This document shows, one piece after another, positions 34,493 through 41,591 of a stretch of DNA of 41,591 nucleotides. Made by a program: the position numbers and the translations under genes. A model generated the notes under the pieces. That model did no database searches. It saw nothing but the letters and a program-made list of their open reading frames with translations, and was not told where the DNA came from. The DNA comes from an uncultured Clostridia bacterium (GTDB lineage Bacteria > Bacillota > Clostridia > Oscillospirales > Acutalibacteraceae), in assembly GCA_947589365.1 (NCBI GenBank), contig CANQAJ010000009.1, forward strand, positions 1 to 41,591. Reading direction: 5' to 3'. The stretch's first letter is position 1, and every line of letters begins with the position of its first letter.

Positions 34493-35764
34493 TCAACTCC
34501 TTTTCAGTTCCACAACGGTTTTTCTTACCATAGGTATAATATTCAAACCCATAATCAGCAGACCGAAGCCCATATATGCCCCGAAAACAGACATATATAC
34601 TTTTGTATTGAAGAAAAACTCAAAATTAGGATACAGTACCGATATAACATTCAATAAACAGTAATTAAACAACAGGTAACCTATGATACACGAAATAACA
34701 AAGGTCAGCAGTACCTCTATAAAATAAATAGCAAACATTCGTATTTTGCTTGCACCGCAAAGTCCGAATACCATAAGCGTATTTTTTCTTTTTGAGAGAA
34801 TATATGTATAAAGTCTTGATATATTCAGAAGTATAACTCCTATTATTATGATTGAAACAACATATATCATATTGTTAAATTGCCTTTCCAGCAGAGGCTT
34901 AGGCTCCGGCTCTTTCATGCCGATATCAATATCCGAAAATTCCTTTTTGATTGTTTCCGATATTTTTACAATTTGTTCATTCGTAACATCACCCGTCAGG
35001 TTTATCGTAATACTATCCACAATAAAATCATCGTCAACCGAACTCAATAGCAAATTAAGTATCGTTATACCCTCTTCTTCCTCTGCTGTTTTCTTCTCTA
35101 CTTCCGAAACCGTATATTGGGTATTACCTATTTTCACTTTATCTCCTTTTTTACATTCATAAAACGGCACTTTGTATTTACTTGATGTTATGAGATTAAT
35201 GCATTTCTCCTGTCCCATCCACTCCGGATGCCGGGCATTCATGTTTTCATCAGTTCCGAAAAATGCCGAATACGTCACCATATATTTGTCATCAGCATAA
35301 CCGTTTATCCACCCGTCATTCAAACCATCCCCGGCAACTTTCATAACATTATCAAGTTTCTTTTTTATATCCTTATATTTCGGACAGGAAGAATAATCAA
35401 TCCTACCATATTCAGCAACAATACCAATATCTTCATTTTTCGCAATTTTACTGAATTCTTCGGTATTATCCAGACCCGAATATAAAAAATCTCCGGTTTT
35501 CTCATCAAACACTCGTACAAACATAGGGGATTCTGCATCGTATTCACCACTATTGTACAGTTCATCTGTACCTAATTCTAATACAAATGCCTTTTCCCAA
35601 TCCGATCTCTCATCTGTAGGCTGGGGTGTCAGCGAATCTATCATGCCGGAAACCGAAAAAACCGCAACTATACATATAACCTGTGAAATAATTATAAAAA
35701 CAAATAACAGTGGTTTTGTTTTTATAAAATTCAGTATATTTTTAAATATTAATAGTAACCACAT
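34493..35764 (-). CDS. Module 1 FtsX/MacB-type permease, subunit B
   Basis: 423 residues, first gene of the module 1 operon. MWLLLIFKNILNFIKTKPLL leads into the first helix (LFVFIIISQVICIVAVFSVSGM), then LTPQPTDERSDWEKAF and an extracytoplasmic domain. From about residue 291 come LLERQFNNMIYVVSIIII, NISRLYTYILSKRKN and the coupling motif FGLCGASK. The ATG is preceded by GTGGGG. The promoter is at 35845-35873. With subunit A and the ATPase it would make a four-plus-four-helix MacB-like transporter. The absence of a membrane-fusion protein fits a Gram-positive. Confidence 0.88.
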   Translation of the reverse strand: MWLLLIFKNILNFIKTKPLLFVFIIISQVICIVAVFSVSGMIDSLTPQPTDERSDWEKAFVLELGTDELYNSGEYDAESPMFVRVFDEKTGDFLYSGLDNTEEFSKIAKNEDIGIVAEYGRIDYSSCPKYKDIKKKLDNVMKVAGDGLNDGWINGYADDKYMVTYSAFFGTDENMNARHPEWMGQEKCINLITSSKYKVPFYECKKGDKVKIGNTQYTVSEVEKKTAEEEEGITILNLLLSSVDDDFIVDSITINLTGDVTNEQIVKISETIKKEFSDIDIGMKEPEPKPLLERQFNNMIYVVSIIIIGVILLNISRLYTYILSKRKNTLMVFGLCGASKIRMFAIYFIEVLLTFVISCIIGYLLFNYCLLNVISVLYPNFEFFFNTKVYMSVFGAYMGFGLLIMGLNIIPMVRKTVVELKRS

Positions 35765-35844
35765 AAAATCCCCACTTTTCCAAATCTAAGTCACATTCAC
35801 ACAAAGCTTAAATTCGACTCATTTTGCAAATGTAATTTAACTAA

Positions 35845-35873
35845 ATTTTAACACTAAAATTGGGTGATGTCAA
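35845..35873 (-). promoter_or_regulatory. Promoter of module 1
   Basis: On the minus strand TTGACA (35873-35868), 17 bases and TAAAAT (35850-35845), with TGT before the -10. The -35 is embedded in the imperfect dyad TGTAAATTATTGACA, and the same TGTAAAT word occurs upstream of the module 2-3 promoter. Confidence 0.8.
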
Positions 35874-36082
35874 TAATTTACATTCACCTTTTTCATTTTT
35901 ATTGCGTGAATTTTTTTAGAAATAATTATAATATAAAACAAAAGATACACCTTTCAAAACACTTTCGCATTAATTGTTTTTTTCAACAGAACCGTTAATA
36001 ATCGGCATAAAAATTCAATTTTTTCCGCAATTATCCAAAGCTTCACGGATCACAAGCAGTAATAACCTTTAATCCGCATAAT

Positions 36083-36106
36083 AAAAACCGCACCCAAAGG
36101 ATGCGG
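36083..36106 (-). terminator. Terminator of the uracil-DNA glycosylase gene
   Basis: On the minus strand CCGCATCC-TTT-GGGTGCGG (36106-36088, 8 bp with one G-U) is followed by TTTTTAT. It begins 34 bases after the stop codon. Confidence 0.9.
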
Positions 36107-36139
36107 ATACAAAAATATTAATTTCAAAAAAATCATATA

Positions 36140-36721
36140 TCAGGTGTGTTCACATTCCTGTTTTATAATCTCCTGTAGTTTCAAAAAATCCTCAAATGCG
36201 GCAGGCTTGCTCGAGGGATTTCTAAGAAGTGCCGCCGGGTGAAGAACAGGCATCATGATAACACCGCCCTTTTTAAAAAGCCTTCCATGCTCCGCCGTAA
36301 TTTTAATATCGGGTTTTATAATTCTGGCAGCCGCAATTCTCCCGAGACATACCACAATCTTAGGTCTGATAATCGCAAACTGCCGCCTCAGCCATGGTAT
36401 ACAAAGCTCCTGCTCTTCCGGCAAAGGATCCCTGTTATGCGGAGGACGACATTTTACAATATTGGCAATATATATATTTTTCTTCCTGTCAAGATCAACA
36501 GCGGTAAGCATTTTGTCAAGCAGTATACCTGCTTTTCCCACAAACGGCTCTCCCTTGATATCCTCCTGTTCACCCGGTCCTTCGCCTATAAACATAACCT
36601 CCGCATCGCATACACCTGTCCCGAAAACAACATTGTGTCTGCCCGAGCAAAGCCTGCACCTTTCGCAGACCGAGCATTTCCCCGATAACTCTAATAATTC
36701 CTCCGCCTTTTTTTCGTCCAT
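36140..36721 (-). CDS. Type-4 (Fe-S) uracil-DNA glycosylase
   Basis: 193 residues. Family-4 motifs are present: CERCRLC near the N-terminus with later cysteines in VKCRPP and LCIPWL (4Fe-4S ligands), the motif-1 loop GEGPGEQED, and motif 2 as [11 protein letters not shown]. It removes uracil from DNA after cytosine deamination or misincorporation. The ATG at 36721 follows GGGAGG. An ATG 11 codons upstream would lie at or before the transcription start predicted from the promoter at 36753-36781, so it is not used. Confidence 0.92.
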   Translation of the reverse strand: MDEKKAEELLELSGKCSVCERCRLCSGRHNVVFGTGVCDAEVMFIGEGPGEQEDIKGEPFVGKAGILLDKMLTAVDLDRKKNIYIANIVKCRPPHNRDPLPEEQELCIPWLRRQFAIIRPKIVVCLGRIAAARIIKPDIKITAEHGRLFKKGGVIMMPVLHPAALLRNPSSKPAAFEDFLKLQEIIKQECEHT

Positions 36722-36752
36722 ACTGACCTCCCGCAAAAGCCGCTTTTTTATC

Positions 36753-36781
36753 ATTCTATCATAATAATACGTTTTTTACAA
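36753..36781 (-). promoter_or_regulatory. Promoter of the uracil-DNA glycosylase gene
   Basis: On the minus strand TTGTAA (36781-36776), 17 bases and TAGAAT (36758-36753). Transcription would start near 36746, 25 bases before the start codon. Confidence 0.55.
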
Positions 36782-36788
36782 TCCGCTG

Positions 36789-37142
36789 CTATATAAAAAT
36801 CACTATAGCATAGCTCAGCCAAAAAATATGGAAACAATTTACAAAAAAGTAAAAGCACATAATAATATCCAACATAAGCTTCGCCGCCAAAGTGTTTTTC
36901 GGAGGTTTACTTATAAATCTCAGCCGTATATAAAGAATAAGCAGCAGCGGCAGAATACATTTTGCGAGAAATCCTCCAACGCCGTCAATACTCAGCGAAA
37001 GAAGCGGATTAACTTCCGTAAAAAGTCCGCTTGAGATAAGAACAAGGGTGAAGAGATAATCCGACAGATTAAGAAAATACAAAACAGCAAACCTGTTATC
37101 CAGGACACACTCTGATGTAACAAATGATAATATTTTTTTCAT
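36789..37142 (-). CDS. Small membrane protein, DUF5658-like
   Basis: 117 residues with about four hydrophobic segments. The N-terminal part NLSDYLFTLVLISSGLFTEVNPLLSLSI fits the N-x2-D...T...E-x-NP pattern of DUF5658 membrane proteins, which have no known function. GAGGAG lies before the ATG. It is divergent from lysA, and its -10 (TATAAT, minus 37185-37180) sits about 15-20 bases from the lysA -35, so the two promoters overlap. It may be co-transcribed with the glycosylase gene 67 bases downstream. Confidence 0.75.
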   Translation of the reverse strand: MKKILSFVTSECVLDNRFAVLYFLNLSDYLFTLVLISSGLFTEVNPLLSLSIDGVGGFLAKCILPLLLILYIRLRFISKPPKNTLAAKLMLDIIMCFYFFVNCFHIFWLSYAIVIFI

Positions 37143-37199
37143 AGCCTACTCCTCTGAATGATTTTATATAAAAATATTGATTATAATAAAGTCTTACAC

Positions 37200-37229
37200 T
37201 TGACAAAAACAGACTTTATGTAGTAGTAT
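37200..37229 (+). promoter_or_regulatory. lysA promoter
   Basis: A perfect TTGACA (37200-37205), an 18-base spacer and TAGTAT (37224-37229). The leader would be only about 25 bases, so there is no room for a lysine riboswitch. Confidence 0.65.
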
Positions 37230-37261
37230 TAATGTGTATTTGTAATTTCGGAGGGTTAAAA

Positions 37262-38521
37262 ATGTCAAAAAAATCATTTATAACAAAAACTATGGCGGAG
37301 GATATAATAAAGCGTTTCCCCACGCCGTTCCACATATATGACGAAAAGGCAATAAGACAAAATGCACGTGATCTGAATAAAGCGTTTTCATGGAACAAGG
37401 GATTCCGTGAATACTTTGCCGTAAAGGCTACGCCCAATCCTACAATACTGAAGATACTCAAGGAGGAGGGCTGCGGGACGGACTGTTCATCATATACAGA
37501 GCTTTTTATGAGCAAAAAATGCGGATTTGAATCTCCGTTTATCATGTTTTCCTCAAACGATACACCGGCTGATGAATTCAAATATGCAAACGATATCGGT
37601 GCGATTATAAACCTTGATGATATTTCCCATATAGAAACTCTCGAAAAAGCCTGCGGTATTCCGGAAACGGTATGCTGCCGCTATAATCCGGGAGGAACTT
37701 TCTCCATATCCACAACTATAATGGATAACCCCGGTGAAGCAAAATACGGCATGACAAAAGAACAGATAATTGAGGCATATAAGATACTGAAGTCAAAGGG
37801 TGCAAAAAAATTCGGTATTCATTCTTTCCTTGCCTCAAACACAACCACAAACGAATATTATCCGACACTTGCAAAAATACTTTTTGAGCTTATTGTTGAA
37901 ATCAAGGAAAAAACGGGAATAGAGATAAGCTTCATAAATCTCTCCGGCGGTGTCGGCGTACCATATACACCCGACAAAGAGCCGAATGATATATTCGCAA
38001 TAGGCGAGGGCGTACACAGGGCATTTGATGAAATACTTGTTCCGGCAGGTCTTGGAGAGGCAAGTATATACACCGAGCTTGGTCGATTTATGCTTGCACC
38101 CTACGGGCATCTTGTAACAACCGTAATTCATAAGAAGCATATACATAAGGACTATGTCGGAGTAGATGCCTGTGCGGTAAACCTTATGCGTCCGGCAATG
38201 TACGGTGCCTATCATCACATCACGGTTCTCGGAAAGGAAAACGAGGAATGTACGCATACATACGATGTAACAGGTTCTCTGTGTGAAAATAATGATAAAT
38301 TCGCAATAGACCGCAATCTTCCGGAAATTGATATAGGCGATATACTTGTCATCCATGATACCGGTGCACACGGCTTTTCAATGGGCTACAACTACAACGG
38401 CAGACTTAAATCCGCTGAGCTTCTCCTGAGAGAGGACGGTTCTGTCGTTGAAATAAGAAGAGCAGAAACACCCGAAGATTATTTTGCGACACTTGAAAAT
38501 TATTGGGATATCATCAAATAA
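37262..38521 (+). CDS. lysA: Diaminopimelate decarboxylase (divergent clostridial type)
   Basis: 419 residues of the fold-III PLP decarboxylase family. The PLP lysine is in YFAVKATPNP and the glycine loop is SGGVGVPY. The phosphate/arginine region is ELGRFMLAPYG, a divergent form of EPGR. In place of the usual CESGD motif it has GSLCENNDKF, and in place of HIGSQ it has HSFLASNTTT. I recall this variant as a common clostridial group annotated as diaminopimelate decarboxylase. It would make lysine from meso-diaminopimelate, but a related substrate cannot be excluded. The ATG at 37262 follows GGAGGG. The promoter is just upstream and a terminator follows. Confidence 0.83.
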   Translation: MSKKSFITKTMAEDIIKRFPTPFHIYDEKAIRQNARDLNKAFSWNKGFREYFAVKATPNPTILKILKEEGCGTDCSSYTELFMSKKCGFESPFIMFSSNDTPADEFKYANDIGAIINLDDISHIETLEKACGIPETVCCRYNPGGTFSISTTIMDNPGEAKYGMTKEQIIEAYKILKSKGAKKFGIHSFLASNTTTNEYYPTLAKILFELIVEIKEKTGIEISFINLSGGVGVPYTPDKEPNDIFAIGEGVHRAFDEILVPAGLGEASIYTELGRFMLAPYGHLVTTVIHKKHIHKDYVGVDACAVNLMRPAMYGAYHHITVLGKENEECTHTYDVTGSLCENNDKFAIDRNLPEIDIGDILVIHDTGAHGFSMGYNYNGRLKSAELLLREDGSVVEIRRAETPEDYFATLENYWDIIK

Positions 38522-38550
38522 CAATATTATTATTGCCTGAAAAAATCCGG

Positions 38551-38590
38551 ATACGCCGTCGGAGCTTATTTTCCTGCGGCGTATTTTTTT
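38551..38590 (+). terminator. Terminator of lysA
   Basis: ATACGCCG (38551-38558) pairs with CGGCGTAT (38577-38584), extended by a T-G pair. Six further T follow. It lies 30 bases after the stop codon. Confidence 0.9.
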
Positions 38591-38742
38591 ATATTCGTAT
38601 TTCACGAGAAATAATTTTACCCTTTTGCATCCGAAAAAGCTCCTTTACGAACCTAAAGGAATAAACGAATCCATTTAGTAATTCTGCACTCAGCCATATA
38701 ACAATGTGTATAAAAAATCTGCTTTTTATACAAAAATAAATG

Positions 38743-38771
38743 TTGACTTACGATATGTGTAATGTTAAAAT
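38743..38771 (+). promoter_or_regulatory. Promoter of the large surface protein gene
   Basis: TTGACT (38743-38748), exactly 17 bases and TAAAAT (38766-38771). Transcription would start near 38778, 184 bases before the start codon. Confidence 0.75.
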
Positions 38772-38777
38772 ATATGT

Positions 38778-38961
38778 AACAGGGTATAGGTGTGGTATAT
38801 ATACCGCTTTTTGGCAAACAGGATATATATTGGTGCAGCACCTGCGGCGGATTTTGCTTTGCCGCAGAGCGTGTTTACGGTTGAAGGGAAATGTATCCTC
38901 TTATGTCATAAACGTTTGTATTCCCGATACCCCGAAATTTATAAAAAGGAGATTGATAAAA
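38778..38961 (+). other. Long structured 5' leader of the surface protein gene
   Basis: The roughly 180-base leader contains the 12-bp palindrome GGTATATATACC (38794-38805), a small GGTG-CAG-CACC hairpin (38832-38842) and a GC-rich hairpin CTGCGGC/GCCGCAG (38842-38848 with 38861-38867). The last two overlap by one base. None is followed by a T tract. I do not recognise a known riboswitch core. It is probably an mRNA-stability or translation-control leader. Confidence 0.4.
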
Positions 38962-41591
38962 ATGGGAAATACCAACGGTAATGTGAAAACATATGCCAGG
39001 AAGGCTCTTGCCGTTTTTTCCGCAGCCGCTTTGCTTCTGACCGGCAGTGCTGTAGGCACGGCAACACTGTTTTCCGAAAACGGTATTACGGCAAGTGCGG
39101 CATCAGCTTCAGTTGCAACACAGTTGAAGATCTATGATGAAAACGGCAAAGATATCAGTGACGATCCTATAATATATGTTGATAACTCCAAAGCCGGAGG
39201 ACTCGATGCGATCACTGAGAGAACTGTCAAGGTAGTTGCCAGTGACGAAAACGGTAACCCGGTAAATGATAGGATTACAGGTTACGTTGCCCATGGTGCA
39301 ACAGATCATATTCGTGTAGTAGGTTCAACAGAAGGTACAAAATCCGTAACTTTTACCATTCAGGGCGGATATAATGACAATAGCGGTTCAACCGAAAAAT
39401 GGGTAGGTCTGAAATCCGGTACAACAACGATAAGCCTTACAACCGAGAGTGGTGAAGTTTATCGTAAAATTACAGTTGTAGTTTATAACCCCGCCACCGA
39501 TATGACCGTATCACAGGCAGGTACTAAACTTGATCTTAACGATTTCAACACTTCAAACGCTTGTACCACTATGACAATAGCCAATCATAAATACCAGTTT
39601 TCGGGAACAAAAGTACCGACAAACTCCACCGATGAGGTAGAATGGTATGTTTATGACGGGTTTTATGAAGGCAGCGGAAAACCAAAAGAAACTACGAAAG
39701 CCGAAATAACTCCGCAAGGTCTTTTTACAGCCAAGGCTAACGGTCAGGTAACTATCGTTGCAAAATATAAAGCAACAGAAACCTCAAAAAGAGAAGCGTT
39801 TTATGGAACTAAAAAAATCAAAGTATATGATGACGACGGTAAGGAAAAAACCGAGACCCTTCAAAACTGCCAGAATGGTCCGAAATATATACACGTAACT
39901 ATCGTTAAGGAAAATCCGGCAAAATCACTGAAAATAACAGATGCTCCGGAAGCCCTTGAAATAAACGAGGAATTTCAGCTTACATATGAGGCTGAGCCTA
40001 CATACAAAGGCGATGGCTATGACACCGGTGCAACCGATGAATATCGTTGGGAATCAAGCAATGAAAATGTTATAACGGTTGACGATAAAGGTCTTATCAA
40101 AGCTGTCGGCAAAGGCGATGCAAAAATAACCGTATACGGCGAAAATGAAAATGTACGTGCAGAATGTGATATAAGAGTAGTTACAAAGGCTACTTCAATT
40201 AAATTCAGCCCGTCAGGAAGCGTCTCCACCAAAGTAGGTTCTGATTCCGTTATAACAGCTATAATGGATCCCTCAACAGCCGATGAAGAAATTGTATGGT
40301 CTTCCAGCGATGACAGAATAGCAACTGTAAGATCAATAGTTGACGGCGCTTATACCAACAGCCAGTCGGCAATCATTACAGGTGTTTCACAAGGTACAGT
40401 TACAATTACCGCAAGAGCTAAAAACTCTGGAGTTGAAAGCAGACTTACCTGTAATGTTCAACCGAGAGTAAATTCGGCTGATATTAAGCTTACTACCGAA
40501 GAAAACGGCGAAATATCCACTATAAATGACGGTACACTCCTCAAAATCTTCGACCAGAAGCTAATTACAATAAACGGTATACTTGTTGGAGAAGACGGAA
40601 AAACCACATCCGATAACGACCATATTACATGGGAAGTTCTCGGAAACGGCGATAACAACGGCGATTATGTTCAGATCGTTGAAACAGATCCCTTGGGTAA
40701 ATTCATAAAACTTAAAGGCTTTGATCGTGGAACTGTTCAAGTAAGAGCAAAATCAACAGAAAACCCATCCATAAACAAAACGTTCAATCTTCAGATACTT
40801 AAAAAAGCTACACTTGGCAGCATAGTAAGTGCACAGACATCCTCTGATAAGTTCATTAAATCATATAACGTAGGTGACGGAGTGGCTCTCAAAGGAGTTA
40901 TTAAAATTGCAACAAACCATCCCTACGACCACGATGACAGCATAGTAAAATGGACATCATCCGATGAGAACGTTGCAATCGTAGATAATAACGGATATGT
41001 ACAAATCGTTGGCAACGGAAAATCAAAAATTGCATTTATAACCGCTTCAGGATTCACAGCAAATGTCACAATTACAGGTTTTACTACTGGAAGTGTTGTA
41101 ATTAGCGGAAACGGAATAAAACCCTCCGAAGACGATGAATTGCCTTACACTACTGTGAGCCTTAATGAAAACAGTACAGGTACAATAAAATTATCAGCTA
41201 CTATCAAGGATACAGACGATAAACCTCAATCTGATGCTGCCGTAAAATACTGGGATTCCGACAACTACAGTGTAGCCACTGTAGATTCGACCGGTACAGT
41301 TACTGCTCATGCTATCGGAGAAGCTGTTATCACCGTTAAATCAGGTAACAAAACCGACAGCGTAAAAATCATCGTAACAGATCCGATAAAAAATTCGGAT
41401 ATAACAATAGGTTCGGATACAATATACTATTCACCCGATACAGAAAAATATGAGCCGGATATCGAAGTATTGGATCAGCAGGGAACACTCCTTACTAAAG
41501 ATGTTGATTACACCGTTTCATATTCAAACAATACAAAGCTCGGTAACGCTACAGTCACCATAACAGGTATCGGTCACTACACCGGAACGGC
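38962..41591 (+). CDS. Large secreted Ig-like (BIG2-type) surface protein, 5' part
   Basis: The frame is open from ATG 38962 to the window end, at least 876 residues. A signal peptide (basic to about residue 15, then ALAVFSAAALLLTGSAVG, cleavage likely near ITASAA) is followed by a run of bacterial Ig-like domains. These repeat the BIG2 pattern W-x-SS-x-x-x-V-A-x-V-x-x-x-G-x-V (for example YRWESSNENVITVDDKGLI, VKWTSSDENVAIVDNNGYV, KYWDSDNYSVATVDSTGTV). The last part seen (DYTVSYSNNTKLGNATVTITG) is another clostridial surface-repeat type. The protein is acidic and exported; anchoring is out of view. AAAGGAG lies before the ATG. Adhesion or extracellular-enzyme scaffolding is inferred. Confidence 0.88.
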   Translation, partial: MGNTNGNVKTYARKALAVFSAAALLLTGSAVGTATLFSENGITASAASASVATQLKIYDENGKDISDDPIIYVDNSKAGGLDAITERTVKVVASDENGNPVNDRITGYVAHGATDHIRVVGSTEGTKSVTFTIQGGYNDNSGSTEKWVGLKSGTTTISLTTESGEVYRKITVVVYNPATDMTVSQAGTKLDLNDFNTSNACTTMTIANHKYQFSGTKVPTNSTDEVEWYVYDGFYEGSGKPKETTKAEITPQGLFTAKANGQVTIVAKYKATETSKREAFYGTKKIKVYDDDGKEKTETLQNCQNGPKYIHVTIVKENPAKSLKITDAPEALEINEEFQLTYEAEPTYKGDGYDTGATDEYRWESSNENVITVDDKGLIKAVGKGDAKITVYGENENVRAECDIRVVTKATSIKFSPSGSVSTKVGSDSVITAIMDPSTADEEIVWSSSDDRIATVRSIVDGAYTNSQSAIITGVSQGTVTITARAKNSGVESRLTCNVQPRVNSADIKLTTEENGEISTINDGTLLKIFDQKLITINGILVGEDGKTTSDNDHITWEVLGNGDNNGDYVQIVETDPLGKFIKLKGFDRGTVQVRAKSTENPSINKTFNLQILKKATLGSIVSAQTSSDKFIKSYNVGDGVALKGVIKIATNHPYDHDDSIVKWTSSDENVAIVDNNGYVQIVGNGKSKIAFITASGFTANVTITGFTTGSVVISGNGIKPSEDDELPYTTVSLNENSTGTIKLSATIKDTDDKPQSDAAVKYWDSDNYSVATVDSTGTVTAHAIGEAVITVKSGNKTDSVKIIVTDPIKNSDITIGSDTIYYSPDTEKYEPDIEVLDQQGTLLTKDVDYTVSYSNNTKLGNATVTITGIGHYTGT

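Larger units (their letters stand above)
35765..36139 (-). other. Intergenic region upstream of module 1
   Basis: This 375-base A/T-rich gap holds the module 1 promoter near one end and the terminator of the uracil-DNA glycosylase gene at the other. I see no gene in it. Confidence 0.55.

Noticed and set aside
22043..35764. Mobile-element origin of the ABC array
   Set aside because: No transposase, integrase, terminal inverted repeats or target duplications were seen at the borders; tandem duplication with conversion explains it.
38778..38961. Cyclic-di-GMP riboswitch in the surface-gene leader
   Set aside because: The characteristic GEMM core elements are missing; only the word GGCAAAC is faintly similar.

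Overview
The window looks like a spore-forming member of the Clostridia, most likely an Oscillospiraceae/Ruminococcaceae-type gut Firmicute. The evidence is a moderately AT-rich sequence, strong GGAGG-type ribosome sites with frequent TTG and GTG starts, spmA/spmB spore-maturation genes, an AbrB-family regulator, consensus Spo0A boxes, and large secreted Ig-like surface proteins. Both window edges cut through such surface-protein genes. The species cannot be fixed from the sequence alone.

Layout. 1-1281: 3' part of a repeat-built surface protein. 1416-2514: spmA-spmB (minus), divergent from a small AbrB-like regulator with a Cys4 tail (2831-3091), with two Spo0A boxes between them. 3312-5099: a bifunctional homocysteine methyltransferase/methylenetetrahydrofolate reductase with a terminator only 14 bases before its start codon. 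5186-8742 (minus): response regulator, histidine kinase and HtrA-type protease in one operon behind a strong promoter. 8840-10907: a small hypothetical gene and a two-gene ABC-2 exporter. 10974-15754: lepA, DUF3783, GIY-YIG, recQ and an AlkD-like gene in one tight operon. 16020-21825: single genes (membrane-anchored XRE regulator, DUF434 protein, orphan sugar-binding lipoprotein, pduL, and a polytopic membrane protein carrying a nine-G tract).

The most unusual region is 22043-35764 (minus). It holds four tandem pairs of MacB/FtsX-type ABC permeases, three almost identical ATPases and one small secreted protein. Promoters and a terminator divide it into three probable transcripts: module 1 (35764 to 32526); the secreted protein plus modules 2 and 3 (32153 to 25688), where four permeases would share one ATPase; and module 4 (25352 to 22043). 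The permeases have diverged strongly, while the ATPases are nearly invariant. This suggests a set of interchangeable permease pairs energised by one homogenised ATPase, perhaps for peptide export, peptide-antibiotic defence or envelope stress.

36140-41591 holds a type-4 uracil-DNA glycosylase, a small membrane protein, a divergent diaminopimelate decarboxylase, and the 5' part of a second large Ig-like surface protein with a long, structured leader. I saw no rRNA, complete tRNA, CRISPR array, insertion sequence or prophage.
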